Shown: positions 1-10,500, counted from the first letter of the stretch. The stretch: DNA of 34,887 nt from Massilia horti (GCF_004614195.1 NZ_SPUM01000050.1:1-34887); one strand, 5' to 3'. Made by a program: numbers and translations. The notes: generated from the letters alone by a model not told the origin.

Positions 1-27
1 GCAATGGCAACTTCCGCACACTTTGCA

Positions 28-54
28 CCGCGTGCGCACAGGTGCGCACCCTAC
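28..54 (-). repeat. REP-like palindrome A (single copy with linker)
   Basis: On the minus strand this reads GTAG, then a GGTGCGCAC / GTGCGCAC palindrome, then GCGG. It is identical over 27 bases to the REP at 33606-33632. The following bases (about 55-97) resemble the linker inside the other paired REPs (GTGCCAACGCC followed by TTTTGAAACG), so this is probably one half of a BIME whose partner has decayed. It lies just upstream of dsbB. Confidence 0.75.
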
Positions 55-89
55 GTGTATATCTCCCACGCCTATGGTGCCAACGCCTT

Positions 90-119
90 TTGAAACGACT
101 TCTAAGACTGTGCTAAGTT
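90..119 (+). promoter_or_regulatory. possible dsbB-prmC promoter
   Basis: TTGAAA (90-95) is followed after 18 bases by TAAGTT (114-119), which is preceded by TG one base away (111-112), giving a weak extended -10. The -35-like hexamer lies in the REP linker. The -10 matches only half the consensus, so this is a suggestion only. Confidence 0.25.
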
Positions 120-177
120 AGCTCGTCGAAAATACTCGCCGGCCCAACCGTTCAACCATAATCACGAAAGCCAACGC

Positions 178-648
178 ATGCCGAACTCCCGCAATCTGCT
201 GTACCTCATCGCCGCCGTCAGCTTCGCACTGATCGGCGCGGCCCTCTACCTCCAGCACGTCCAGGACATGCTGCCCTGCCCGCTGTGCGTGATCCAGCGC
301 TACCTGTTCCTCGCGGTCGGCGTGTGCGCCCTGGTCGGCGCCGCCAGCGGCAAGATCAGGGCCGCGGCCGGCCTGGCCCTGATCGGCGCGCTGGGCGGAC
401 TGGGCGTGGTGGGCAAGCACCTGTACGTGCTGGCCCATCCCGGCTTTTCGTGCGGGATCGACCCGATGGAAACCGCCCTCAACAAAATCCCGACCGCGAC
501 CATGATGCCATGGGTGTTCCGCGCCGACGGCCTGTGCGAGAACGCGCAGGGCACCCTGCTCGGCCTGTCGATCCCGCAGTGGTCGGCGGTGTGGTTCACG
601 ATCCTTACGCTGTCGCTGGTGTGGGTGCTGGCGCGCCGCACCCGATGA
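178..648 (+). CDS. dsbB: disulfide bond formation protein B (DsbB)
   Basis: This is a 156-residue inner-membrane protein that reoxidises periplasmic DsbA and passes electrons to quinones. Four hydrophobic segments are visible. The first periplasmic loop carries the CPLC redox motif (Cys34, Cys37), and the second loop has the other conserved pair (Cys92 and Cys120), so all four catalytic cysteines are present. Length is typical of DsbB in betaproteobacteria. The ATG at 178 is the first reasonable start. The stop overlaps the prmC start as ATGA, so the two genes are translationally coupled. DsbA is not in the window. A REP-like sequence lies immediately upstream. Confidence 0.95.
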   Translation: MPNSRNLLYLIAAVSFALIGAALYLQHVQDMLPCPLCVIQRYLFLAVGVCALVGAASGKIRAAAGLALIGALGGLGVVGKHLYVLAHPGFSCGIDPMETALNKIPTATMMPWVFRADGLCENAQGTLLGLSIPQWSAVWFTILTLSLVWVLARRTR

Positions 649-1475
649 ACATCGCACCCGGCGCCACCATCGGCGCGTTGCAGGCCACGCTGCCGCTGGA
701 CCCGCTGGAAAACCGCATCCTGCTGCAGGAGGCGCTTGGATTATCGCGCGTGGCCCTGATCACGCAGTCGGAGCGAGCGCTCACATCCGACGAAGCTGGC
801 CGCCTCGCGGCGCTCGTTCAGCGGCGCATCGAAGGCGAACCGATCGCCTACATCGTCGGCCAGCGCGAATTCTTCGGCCTTAACTTCAAGGTCAGCCCTG
901 CGGTGCTGATCCCGCGCCCGGATACCGAATTGATCGTCGAACTGGCGATCGAGCGCCTGGCGCCGCAGGGACGGCTGCTCGACATGGGCACCGGCAGCGG
1001 GGCCATCGCGGTGTCGGTCGCGCACACGCGCGCGGACGCACAGGTGACCGCGCTCGACGTGAGCGAGGCGGCGCTGGAGGTGGCGCGCGCCAATGCGCTG
1101 GCCAATGGCGCGAACGTGCGCTTCCTGCAAAGCGACTGGTTCGCCGCCCTGGCGGACGAACAGTTCGAAATCGTCGCCTCCAACCCACCCTACATCGCCG
1201 CCGGGGATGAGCACCTGTCGCAGGGCGACTTGCGGTTCGAACCGATCGGCGCGCTCACCGATCATGCGGACGGCTTGTCGGCGCTTTCGATCATCATCAA
1301 TGGCGCCAGACGCCACCTGGTGGAAGGAGGCTGGCTGCTGCTCGAACACGGTTACGACCAGGCCGCGCAGGTACGAGCGTCGCTGGCTGCCGCAGGCTAC
1401 GCCGAGGTGCAAAGCTGGCGCGACCTGGCCGGCATCGAGCGCGTGAGCGGCGCCAGGCTGGTCCGGGTAGGCTGA
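645..1475 (+). CDS. prmC: peptide chain release factor glutamine methyltransferase (PrmC)
   Basis: The protein has 276 residues. PrmC methylates the glutamine of the GGQ motif of release factors RF1 and RF2 using S-adenosylmethionine. The N-terminal helical domain is followed by the class I methyltransferase fold. The SAM motif DMGTGSGAIAV is at about residues 113-123 and the substrate-binding NPPY motif at 180-183. The open frame runs further upstream inside dsbB, but the family start is the ATG at 645, which overlaps the dsbB stop (ATGA) and gives the expected MNIAP... beginning. Expression is probably coupled to dsbB. In many bacteria prmC follows prfA; here it does not, and prfA is not in the window. 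Confidence 0.95.
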   Translation: MNIAPGATIGALQATLPLDPLENRILLQEALGLSRVALITQSERALTSDEAGRLAALVQRRIEGEPIAYIVGQREFFGLNFKVSPAVLIPRPDTELIVELAIERLAPQGRLLDMGTGSGAIAVSVAHTRADAQVTALDVSEAALEVARANALANGANVRFLQSDWFAALADEQFEIVASNPPYIAAGDEHLSQGDLRFEPIGALTDHADGLSALSIIINGARRHLVEGGWLLLEHGYDQAAQVRASLAAAGYAEVQSWRDLAGIERVSGARLVRVG

Positions 1476-1513
1476 TCCGCCCGCCCAGCCCGGCGCTGGC
1501 ATTCGTGACGTTT

Positions 1514-1522
1514 TGCTAAAAT
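1514..1522 (+). promoter_or_regulatory. extended -10 promoter for the DUF885 gene
   Basis: TGC followed by TAAAAT (1517-1522) is a good extended -10 element. It sits 27 bases before the ATG at 1549, in the 73-base gap after prmC. No convincing -35 hexamer is visible, which is common for extended -10 promoters. Confidence 0.45.
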
Positions 1523-1548
1523 CCGCTGCTTTTTTTCTTGACATCCGC

Positions 1549-3342
1549 ATGCGCCGACTGATCGCCCTCCTCGTACTGTTTGCCCCGCTGGCGGCAGGGG
1601 CCGTGGACACCACGGACGAGCAGGCGCGCGCGCTGTTCGAAAGCGACTGGCAGTGGCGCATGCAGCGCCAGCCGGAATACGCGACCGCGGTGGGCGACCA
1701 TCGGTACGACGCCACCCTGTCCGACACCTCGCTTGCCGCCAGCCGCGATGCCGCCGCCCACGACAGGCAGATGCTCGAATCGATCCGCCAGATAGACCGC
1801 GGCCAGCTCGACGGCCAGGACCTGGTCTCCTACGACCTGTTCGTCCACGACAAGGAGCGCAGGCTGGCCGGCACCGCCATCTACCCCTACGATCCGCAGC
1901 CGGTCACCGCGCAGGACGGCATCCAGGTCGGCCTGCCGCAGCTGGTTGCCCAGATGCCGTTCGCGAGCGAAACCGACTACCGCAACTACATCGCACGCCT
2001 TAACGCGCTGCCGCGCCATGTGGATGGCCTGATCGAACAGATGCGCGAAGGGATGCGCACCGGCTGGACCGCGCCCAAGGTCCTGATGGCGCCGGTGCCC
2101 GCCATGCTGCGCGATTTGCGCGAACACCTGCTTGACGGCAGCGTCGGCGCGCCGCTGCGCCGCATCCCGGGCACGATCCCCAGGGAGGTGCGCGACGAGC
2201 TGCTCGCGGCCGGGCGCAGCGCGCTGGAGAAAAGCGCGGCGCCGGCGCTGCAGAAGCTGGAAGACTTCATCCGCACCGATTACCTGCCCGCGGCGCGCGA
2301 CTCGATCGCGGCCAGCGCCCTGCCCGGCGGCGCCGCCTGGTACGGCTTTTTGGTCGCGCGGGCTACCGACAGCACCATGAGCGCCGCCGACATCAACGCG
2401 CTCGGGCGCAAGGAGGTCGCGCGCATCCGCGAGGCCATGCAGGCCACCATCAAGCGCACCGGTTTTCGCGGCGACTTCGCCCAGTTCGTGGCGTTCGCGC
2501 GCAGCGACCCGCGCCTGTTCTACAAGGATCCGGAAACGCTGCTGGCCCGCTATCGCCGCACCATCGAACGCGCCAGCGCCCAGCTGCCGGCGCTGGCCAC
2601 CACCCTTCCGCAAGAGGAGATCGTGGTCAAGCCGATGCAGGAGACCGGCGCACAGCGCCAGGGCGCGGCCTATTACGAGGCCGCCACCGCCGACACGCCG
2701 GCCGCGCTGGTGGTCAACACATGGCGCCTCTCCGCGCAGCCGATATGGATGATCGAGTCCCTGACCCTGCACGAGGCGCTGCCGGGCCACCACCTGCAGG
2801 TGGCGCGCGCGCACGAGCTGGCCGGTTTGCCGAGCTTTCGCCGCTTCGCCTGGTACCCGGCCTTCGGCGAAGGCTGGGCCACCTATGCCGAGACGCTCGG
2901 CCCGCAGATCGGCTTTTACAAGGACGCCTTCTCCACCTTCGGTCATCAGAACGAGCAGTTGCTGCGAGCCGCGCGCCTGGTGGTCGACACCGGAATCCAC
3001 GCGCTGGGCTGGTCGCGCCAGCAGGCGATCGACTACCTGAACGCGAACACCGCCAACCCGCCTCCTGATAACGAGATCGAGGTCGACCGCTACATCGCCC
3101 ACCCCGGCCAGGCGCTCGGCTACAAGATCGGACAGCTGCGCATCCAGGCCCTGCGCGAGAAGGCGCAGGCCGCGCTCGGCCCGCGGTTCGACGAGCGGCG
3201 GTTCCACGATGCGGTGCTGGGCGACGGCGCGCTGCCGCTGCCGCTGCTGGAGGAACAGGTCGGGCGCTGGATCGCCGCACAGGACGCGCTGCCCCCAGCC
3301 CAGCCACCACCCGGCCCCGGCAACGATACTGGGCAGGAATAG
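1549..3342 (+). CDS. DUF885 family protein, probable secreted metallopeptidase
   Basis: The 597-residue protein begins with a signal peptide (MRRLIALLVLFAPLAAGAV), so I chose the ATG at 1549 rather than the TTG at 1513, which falls in the probable promoter. It belongs to the DUF885 family, a large group of periplasmic or secreted proteins related to zinc peptidases. The motif HEALPGHH at residues 408-415 is the HExxxGHH signature, and a downstream stretch with GEGWATYAE supplies a likely third ligand and catalytic residues. The natural substrate is unknown; peptidase activity is inferred from the motif. The N-terminal part (FESDWQWRMQRQPEYAT) is typical of the family. It is flanked by prmC and gshA on the same strand but has its own promoter-like sequence. 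Confidence 0.88.
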   Translation: MRRLIALLVLFAPLAAGAVDTTDEQARALFESDWQWRMQRQPEYATAVGDHRYDATLSDTSLAASRDAAAHDRQMLESIRQIDRGQLDGQDLVSYDLFVHDKERRLAGTAIYPYDPQPVTAQDGIQVGLPQLVAQMPFASETDYRNYIARLNALPRHVDGLIEQMREGMRTGWTAPKVLMAPVPAMLRDLREHLLDGSVGAPLRRIPGTIPREVRDELLAAGRSALEKSAAPALQKLEDFIRTDYLPAARDSIAASALPGGAAWYGFLVARATDSTMSAADINALGRKEVARIREAMQATIKRTGFRGDFAQFVAFARSDPRLFYKDPETLLARYRRTIERASAQLPALATTLPQEEIVVKPMQETGAQRQGAAYYEAATADTPAALVVNTWRLSAQPIWMIESLTLHEALPGHHLQVARAHELAGLPSFRRFAWYPAFGEGWATYAETLGPQIGFYKDAFSTFGHQNEQLLRAARLVVDTGIHALGWSRQQAIDYLNANTANPPPDNEIEVDRYIAHPGQALGYKIGQLRIQALREKAQAALGPRFDERRFHDAVLGDGALPLPLLEEQVGRWIAAQDALPPAQPPPGPGNDTGQE

Positions 3343-3422
3343 GGGCCCGCCGACGCGCTTGGCATTTTTCGGTTACTCTCTGCTCCACAGCGAATTAAGC
3401 AGTATGAGAAAGGAAACATCCA

Positions 3423-5018
3423 GTGTCGAATCTGTTGACCCGCCGCCTGGCCCTACTGGACGACGACGCCCACCGCCCCCTGCTCGGTCAGGGCCTGCGC
3501 GGCATCGAACGCGAGACCTTGCGCATCGATAAACAAGGCCGCCTTGCCCGGACCCCGCACCCGGAACAACTGGGCTCGGCCCTGACTCACCCGCAGATCA
3601 CCACTGACTACGCCGAGGCACTTCTTGAGTTCATCACCCCGGCCGAGCATGACATCGCGCTGACGCTGCACAAGCTCGACGCGATCCACCGTTTCGCGTA
3701 TTCCCGGCTGGGCGACGAAATGATCTGGAGCGAATCGATGCCGTGCGAGCTGCCGCCTGACGACGAGATCGAGATCGCGTGGTACGGCAAGTCGAACATC
3801 GGCATGCTCAAGCACGTGTACCGGCGCGGCCTGGCGCTGCGCTACGGCAAGGCCATGCAATGCATCGCGGGCATCCACTACAACTACTCGCTGCCCGACA
3901 AGCTGTGGCAGCTGCTGCAGGTGAACGAGGGCATCCTGGAAGAGCGGCGCCGTCCGCTGCGCGACTTCCAGTCCGAAGCCTACATCGCGACCATCCGCAA
4001 CTTCCGCCGCCACAGCTGGCTGCTGATGTACCTGTTCGGCGCCTCGCCGACGCTCTCCAAGAGCTTCCTGCGCGGCCGGGCCCACAACCTGGAAGCCCTG
4101 TCCGACGACACGCTCTACCTGCCCTTTGCTACCAGCCTGCGCATGAGCGACCTGGGTTACCAGAACGACGCCCAGTCGGGCCTGCGCCCGCACGAGAACA
4201 GCCTGGAGAGCTACGTCACCAGCCTGATGGACGCGGTGAACCGCCCGTACGCGCCGTACGCGACGATCGGCACCAAGAAGGACGGCGAGTGGATCCAGCT
4301 CTCGACCAATGTTCTGCAGATCGAGAACGAGTACTACTCGACGATTCGTCCCAAGCGCGTGATCCGTACCGGCGAGCGCCCGGTGCAGGCGCTGTGCAAC
4401 CGCGGGGTGCAGTACATCGAGGTGCGCTGCCTGGACATCGACCCGTTCGAGCCGATCGGCATCAGCCTGGAGACCGGCCGCTTCCTGGACGCCTTCCTGC
4501 TGTACTGCGCGCTGGAGGAGAGCCCGAGCATCAGCCCGCTCGAAGGCCAGGTCCACGCCCGCAATTTCGCCCGCACCGTCAAGGAGGGCCGCCGCCCTGG
4601 ACTGACCCTCACCCGTGGCGAACAGGAAGTGCCGCTGCGCGAATGGGCACTGGAACTGATCGAATGTATCCGCCCGCTGGCCAGGCTGCTGGACGACCAG
4701 CACAACGAAGGCGCGGTGCACGAGGCGAGCCTCGCGATCCAGAAGGCCAAGATCGAGGACCCCGACAAGACGCCGTCGGCGCGCGTGCTCGAAGAAGTGC
4801 GCGAGCTCGGCTCGAGCGCAAAGTTCGGCCTGCGCCAGAGCGAGCTGCATGCGGCCTACTTCCGCGAAAGCCCCTTGATGCCGGCCGAAGAGGCAATGTT
4901 CAACGAAATGGCGAGCATCTCGCTGGCCGAGCAGACGGTCATCGAGCAAAGCGACAACGTCGAGTTCGACGACTTTGTCGCGGCCTACAACAGCAGTACA
5001 CTGTGCGGCAACACCTAG
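3423..5018 (+). CDS. gshA: glutamate-cysteine ligase (GshA)
   Basis: The 531-residue enzyme joins glutamate and cysteine with ATP to make gamma-glutamylcysteine, the first and controlled step of glutathione synthesis. It is of the Escherichia coli type (about 520 residues). Recognisable family blocks are GIERETLRI near residues 26-34, the HYNYSLPD region, and [20 protein letters not shown] with its metal and substrate residues. The start is GTG at 3423, supported by AAAGGA at 3409-3414, eight bases upstream; an ATG at 3403 is in another frame. gshB is not in the window. The acetylpolyamine amidohydrolase gene follows after 13 bases, so the two are probably cotranscribed. Confidence 0.96.
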   Translation: MSNLLTRRLALLDDDAHRPLLGQGLRGIERETLRIDKQGRLARTPHPEQLGSALTHPQITTDYAEALLEFITPAEHDIALTLHKLDAIHRFAYSRLGDEMIWSESMPCELPPDDEIEIAWYGKSNIGMLKHVYRRGLALRYGKAMQCIAGIHYNYSLPDKLWQLLQVNEGILEERRRPLRDFQSEAYIATIRNFRRHSWLLMYLFGASPTLSKSFLRGRAHNLEALSDDTLYLPFATSLRMSDLGYQNDAQSGLRPHENSLESYVTSLMDAVNRPYAPYATIGTKKDGEWIQLSTNVLQIENEYYSTIRPKRVIRTGERPVQALCNRGVQYIEVRCLDIDPFEPIGISLETGRFLDAFLLYCALEESPSISPLEGQVHARNFARTVKEGRRPGLTLTRGEQEVPLREWALELIECIRPLARLLDDQHNEGAVHEASLAIQKAKIEDPDKTPSARVLEEVRELGSSAKFGLRQSELHAAYFRESPLMPAEEAMFNEMASISLAEQTVIEQSDNVEFDDFVAAYNSSTLCGNT

Positions 5019-5031
5019 CCGCGAGGACGCC

Positions 5032-6075
5032 TTGCTCACCTTTTACAACGAACACCACAGCGAGCACCGCGGCCGCTTCGAAATCTTCCGCGGCCAGCTG
5101 GTTCCCTGTTTCGAAAAGCCTGAGCGGGCCGACCTGGTCCTGAAAGAGTTGGAGCGACGCCGCCTTGGGCGCATCGTCAGGCCGCATGGCGTGCCGCTGA
5201 TGTCGCTCGAACGTGTGCACAGTCCGCGCTACCTGCACTTCCTGCGCAGCGCCTGGAGCGAGTGGATCGCGCTTGACCCGGCTAATGCCGAGAAGGACGC
5301 CTTCCCCGCTGTCTGGCCGGTGCGCACGCTGCGCGACGACATCGAACCGGACAACTTCTGCGCGCGCCTGGGCCTGTATTCGATGGACAGCGGCACCCCA
5401 TTCACCAGCGGCACCTGGATCGCGGCCAAGACCGGAGCCGACTGCGCGGTCAACGCCGCGCACGCGCTGCGCCTGGGCGAGCGCGCCAGCTTTGCCCTGA
5501 CCCGCCCGCCCGGCCACCATGCCGGCGCCGATTTCTTCGGCGGCTACTGCTTCCTGAACAACGCGGCACTGGCCGCGCAGCACCTGCTGGACGATGGCGC
5601 CAGGCGGGTCGCGATCCTCGACATCGACTACCACCACGGCAACGGCACGCAGAGTATCTTCTACGGCCGCAATGACGTGCTGTTCATCTCGATCCACGGC
5701 GACCCGAAGAGCGAATACCCGTTCTACCTGGGGCATGCCGACGAAACTGGCGCAGGCGCGGGGCTGGGCTACAACATGAACCTGCCGCTGCCCGCCGGGG
5801 CCACGGTGGCGCAGTGGTTCGCGGCGCTGGAGACGGCCTGTATCAAGTTGGCGTCGTATGCGCCGGACGCGCTGGTGGTCTCACTAGGCGTGGACACCTT
5901 CGCCGGCGATCCGATCTCGCGCTTTGCGCTGCAGGGCGGCGATTTTTTGCGCATCGGCGAGCGCATCGCGCACCTGAAGCTGCCGACCGCGTTCGTATTC
6001 GAGGGCGGCTACGCGGTGGCGGAGGTGGGCGTGAACGTGGTCAACGTGCTCGAAGGTTTCGAGACGGCGGCATGA
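5032..6075 (+). CDS. acetylpolyamine amidohydrolase (histone deacetylase superfamily)
   Basis: The 347-residue zinc hydrolase is predicted to remove acetyl groups from acetylated polyamines. It contains the HDAC core: RPPGHHAG (His162, His163), DIDYHHGNGTQ (zinc ligands Asp199 and His201), GVDTFAGDP (Asp288) and EGGYAV (Tyr327). These fall four residues after the corresponding positions I recall for Mycoplana ramosa acetylpolyamine amidohydrolase (D195, H197, D284, Y323), and the GDPKSEYPFYLGHADETG segment matches that subfamily rather than acetoin-type HDACs. The start is TTG at 5032, chosen because GAGG lies at 5023-5026 and because longer versions would run into gshA. Its position 13 bases after gshA suggests an operon linking thiol and polyamine metabolism, which is inference. 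Confidence 0.88.
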   Translation: MLTFYNEHHSEHRGRFEIFRGQLVPCFEKPERADLVLKELERRRLGRIVRPHGVPLMSLERVHSPRYLHFLRSAWSEWIALDPANAEKDAFPAVWPVRTLRDDIEPDNFCARLGLYSMDSGTPFTSGTWIAAKTGADCAVNAAHALRLGERASFALTRPPGHHAGADFFGGYCFLNNAALAAQHLLDDGARRVAILDIDYHHGNGTQSIFYGRNDVLFISIHGDPKSEYPFYLGHADETGAGAGLGYNMNLPLPAGATVAQWFAALETACIKLASYAPDALVVSLGVDTFAGDPISRFALQGGDFLRIGERIAHLKLPTAFVFEGGYAVAEVGVNVVNVLEGFETAA

Positions 6076-6098
6076 TGGAACACTGACCGGAATTTGCA

Positions 6099-6551
6099 AT
6101 GATTGAATGGCTGTACAGCAGCTTCGCGGCCCTGGGCCCGGCTGAACTCTACGAAGTGCTGGCCCAGCGCCAGCAGGTATTCATCCTGGAGCAGGCTTGC
6201 CTGTATCCGGACCTCGACGGGCTGGATGCGAACGCGCACCACCTGCTTGGCTGGCGCATGGCCGACGGCAGGCGCGAACTGGCGGCCTACCTGCGCGTGC
6301 TGGCGCCGGGCGCCAAGTATGATGAGGCGTCGCTGGGCCGCGTGATGACGACGCAGGCGGCGCGCGGCCTTGGCCTTGGGCGCGAGCTGGTCGCGCGCGG
6401 CGTCGGCTATGTCGAACAGCTGTACCCGGGCCACCGAATCCGGATCGGCGCCCAGGCCTACCTCGAGAACTTCTACCAAAGCTTCGGGTTCCGCACCATT
6501 TCAGAGCCGTACGACGAGGACGGCATCCTGCATATCGACATGCTGCGCTGA
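6099..6551 (+). CDS. elaA: ElaA-type GNAT acetyltransferase
   Basis: The 150-residue protein is a GCN5-related N-acetyltransferase of the ElaA family. It begins MIEW like E. coli ElaA and keeps the family pattern: QVFILEQACLYPDLDGLD early, an acetyl-CoA-binding stretch ARGLGLGREL around residues 88-97, and the C-terminal block YLENFYQSFGF followed by EPYDEDGILHIDM. The true acceptor of ElaA is not established. It follows the acetylpolyamine amidohydrolase by 23 bases and is likely the last gene of the gshA operon; having an acetyltransferase and a deacetylase side by side is suggestive, but there is no direct evidence that they share a substrate. Confidence 0.9.
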   Translation: MIEWLYSSFAALGPAELYEVLAQRQQVFILEQACLYPDLDGLDANAHHLLGWRMADGRRELAAYLRVLAPGAKYDEASLGRVMTTQAARGLGLGRELVARGVGYVEQLYPGHRIRIGAQAYLENFYQSFGFRTISEPYDEDGILHIDMLR

Positions 6552-7537
6552 ATGTTCGTAATCCGCTGCTCGCGTGAGAGGCGGATATTCATGCTGAGTC
6601 ATCGAAGCCAAGGGTCATACATTCTATCCCCGCCAACTGCGCCATCTCACTTCTTGCAGATCAACGAGTTACCATCGCTGAGCAGGACGAGCGGCAGCGG
6701 GAGCAGTTGACGCGCCAGTTGTACAAATCCACCGTCGTTCACGCGAAGGGGCCGCGCGCTATGCGACGCTCCCTGAGTACTGCGCCGCGTTCTTTACATA
6801 TGTAAAAAATGCGGGGCACCTCTTTTCCCCGAGGACCGCGACAGGAACTATCGAGACTGCCTAAGTGAAGCGGCAATTCGTCTCTTGCACTGACACAGCG
6901 CTCTTACCTAAAGCTATAGTCGACCGACAGAATTCTCCCTTCGTAGCCACACAACTCAGATCTTTTTTGAGCGTCCCATGTTGGTCGGGCTGTGAATTTC
7001 TGCATAAATGGTCGATACGAATTTGAGCGCTGCGCAAAGCCAGTGCCAGTCCAAATCACCCGTTTTCGTTGTCGTCTGACTTGATCTTTTAGAGCGCGTT
7101 CGGCCGGTCTGTCGAGGTATAACGCCGCAGGCGTCGTCGTATCCGATCAAGAAATTGACCGATATCGGATGTGACAGGCGCACCCCTCGGAACTCCGTTA
7201 AGATTTGTCAAGCTCATCTAGCATCCTAGAATCCAAGGACTAATTGCGAGCTCTTGCCGGCCACCTGCCCAAGTCCAGTCCAATCGCCGTCTGGTCGTTA
7301 GCGCAAGAGTTCCGAATGCACTGTCATCGCGGCATTTCGTCCAATTCTTGCTTGCGCAGCTTGTTCCTTGACAGGTGTCTGCCGGTTTGAAACGTGGTGA
7401 TTGTGCAGCAATCTCACCATCGATCAGGAGGGGGAAACGAAACAGACTGAGTTCGAGCCATTATCAAGCAGCGGCAAGTGCGCCGTTGACGAATCAACAA
7501 TAGTTTTGAAAATAAGAATCCCTACGGAGACAAAGTT
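6552..7537. other. 986-base intergenic stretch, lower GC, no convincing gene
   Basis: No open frame here has coding character or a ribosome-binding site. A weak hairpin (ATCCGC at 6561-6566 with GCGGAT at 6581-6586) may end the elaA transcript. A perfect 14-base palindrome lies at 6793-6806. A short frame at about 6644-6793 reads like a coiled-coil fragment and could be a decayed gene. A TTGACA is present at 7368-7373, but no matching -10 follows at the right distance. The stretch must hold the promoter of the TonB-dependent receptor gene. Confidence 0.6.
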
Positions 7538-10500
7538 ATGCATCAAACGACGTCCGGACAGTACCGGCTTAAGCAGATAAGTTATGCCGTATCACTCGCA
7601 TTGGCTGCACTCGTCGCCGGTAATGTGGCGTGGGCCCAGGAAAAGCCGACGGAGCAACCGACGGAAACTGCCACGCAAACGGGCGAGATGACCACGGTGG
7701 TGGTGAGCACGCGCCGCTCGCAGCAGTCGGGCATCGAGCGCAAGAAAAACGCCGCCACAGCGATCGACTCGATCGTCGCAGAAGACGTCGGCTCCCTGCC
7801 CGACCGTAACATCGGCGAGGCAATTTCGCGCATGTCCGGCGTCGCGCTGGACCGCGGCGACTTCGGCGAGGGCGTCACGGTCGCCGTGCGCGGCAACAGC
7901 CCGGACCTGACCCGCGTCGAGATCGACGGCCAGGCGGTGCAGTCGGCCAACAACACCGGCAGCAGCGGCCGCGCCACCGAATTCCGCCAGCTGTCGGCAG
8001 ACCTGATCAAGAGCGTGGACGTGGTCAAGGGCTCGACCGCCGACATGGTCGAGGGGTCGCTGGGCGGTGGGATCGTCATCAAGACCCGCACGGGCCTGGA
8101 CTTCAAGGAGCCGTTCGTCTCGGTGCGTGTGGCCGGAACCAATAACAACCTGAACAAGAAGTGGCAGCCTGACACCAACGTCATCTTGTCCCGCAAATTC
8201 CTGGATAACCGCCTCGGCGTGATCCTGAATGCATCCAAGTCGACCCTGGCCAACGAGCAGCACCAGATGCAGGTCGCGACCAGCTCGGCGCAAGGCTACG
8301 CCCGCGCGATCGATTTCGACAATTCGCCGGAAAAGACCTTCACGTTCAATCCGAGCACGCTGAACATGGACGATCCGGCATCGACCACGCCGATCGGCAC
8401 CGGGGTCGGATCAGTCGGCATCTTCCCGTACACTACGGGCACCGGCAGCTATTCGACCCATTCGCCGCTGGAGATCCTGACCATGTCTGCGGCGGCCAAG
8501 ACCAAGGCCGACTGCTACGCGGCCTTCCCGCAGCTGACCACCGGCGACGCCTCGTTGAAGAACATCAGCTCGAGCAACCGCACCACGGCGGTGAACGCGC
8601 GCCAGAACGAACTGATCACCTGCCTGAACCAGTGGAACGACTACACCCCGTCGCTGATTCGCAACCGGATCACCCGCGAAAACGACAAACGCCAGGACCT
8701 CGACCTGCGCGCCGACTTCAAGGTGAACAATGAGCTGACGGTGTACGCCAAGGGCAGCTACTCGAAGCGCGCCACCGAGAAAAACACGTCGTACCTGAAC
8801 CTGGGCGGCCTGAACACCAATGTGTCCAAGACCTACGTCGATACGAACGGCGTGCGCACCGTCGCTCCAGGCGCTACCGGCTACTACCTGTACCCGGGCA
8901 ACCCCAGCTACGTGAGCGGAGTGCCGACGCAGGGCACGGTCGCCAACGTGGACCCGGCGAGCGTCAAGGTCGACTCCAGCCACCACGTCACCAGCTTCAC
9001 CTTCACCGACGGCAGCGCCGGCGTCGACCAGATCTACATGCACGACTCGACCGTCACCAACTATTTCCAGACCGGCGGCACCTGGCGCCACGGTCCGCTG
9101 TTGGCCGAGTTCCTGGTCGGCGATGCCCGCTCGCGCTATTCGTCCGAAAGCTTCCGCACTTCGTTCAGCGCCAACTACGGTTCGGCGACGTTGAGCGTGC
9201 AGCCGAACGGCTTGTGGTCCTACACCTTCCCGCAGGGCACGAACTTCAACCTGTACAACGCGGCCAACTACGTGACGCTCGCGCAGCCGGACAAGTCGAG
9301 CGCCGTCTCTGCCGGCGGTACCTTCATCAATGCCGTGCCGGCCTACAGCCAGGCCCAGCAGCCGCTGCTGACCAACTCGCAGCCGCAGTTGACATACGAT
9401 CCGAAAGTGACCAACACGGAGGAACGCACCGCCAAGGCAGACTTTAGGCTTGCATTGCCCAAGGAGTTTCCGTTCCTGACCCGCCTCAAGTCGGGCATCA
9501 ACTTCCGCGACACCAGATACGATTCCTGGGGCGGCGGCGGCTATCAGCAAAATACGAGCCCGAACGTCTACGTGAACACCGCCCTTGTCCGCAGCACCCT
9601 GGTAGGTTGCCAGGACACCGCCGGGTCGCTGGGCGCGGGCGGCAACAAGTGCCAGTATGGCTATGTGCCGAGCAACCGTTACGACAGCCAGCAGTCGGGC
9701 ACGGTCACCGTAACGCCGGCGCAGCTCCAGGACATGATCGCTCAGTCGCTCTCGGGCAACATGACCAATACCTCGCTGTTCAGCGGCGCGAAGGGCCAGT
9801 TCGGCGGCGCGGCGACCAACTGGCCGAACATCGACGTACAAAAACTGTTCGCCTTGACCGGCGCCCCGAACTTCAACATGAACTGCATCTACACCTGCCT
9901 GGGCACCGACGGCAAGACGTATGCGCAGCCAGTGACCAGGATGAGCGAACGCTCCGCGGCGCTCTACCTGATGGGCGACTACACCATCGACCACATCCCG
10001 TTCACCAGCCGCTCGCTGCCGTTCGGCTGGGAGATCGATGGCAACATCGGCTACCGCTATGTACGCACCAAGGTGCACGGCGTCGGCAATATGGCGTTCC
10101 AGTCGATCACCCGCACGGCGGCCTTCGACCCGGCCAACCCGAACGCGCCGGCCGGCATCAACGACGTGACGGTGTCGACCAATACCGCGGTGGACGCCAC
10201 CACGCACGACTTCCTGCCGATCTATAACGCGGCGATGTGGGTGGTGCCGAACCAGGTCGTGGTGCGCTACAACCGCGCCCGCAACGTCGCCCGTCCGCCG
10301 GTTACGCGCATGCTGCCTTCGGGCCTGTGCCGCTACGACGAGCGCGTCGATGCGGCTGGAACCCAGACTTGCACCAAGACGGTCGGCAACCCGGCCCTGC
10401 AAGCCCAGAAGAACCTGAACCAGAACTGGAGCACGGAATACTATCCGAACAAGGATACGATGTTCTCGCTGTCTTACTTCAAGCAGCAAGGAATCGTCGG

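Noticed and set aside
1516..3207. Minus-strand open frame opposite the DUF885 gene
   Set aside because: Shadow of a gene with a signal peptide and HExxxGHH motif on the other strand.
6956..7183. 75-codon minus-strand frame in the long gap
   Set aside because: No ribosome-binding site, no family resemblance and no coding bias.
7368..7373. TTGACA as -35 of the receptor gene
   Set aside because: The bases 17 downstream (AACGTG) do not resemble a -10, and no extended -10 follows.
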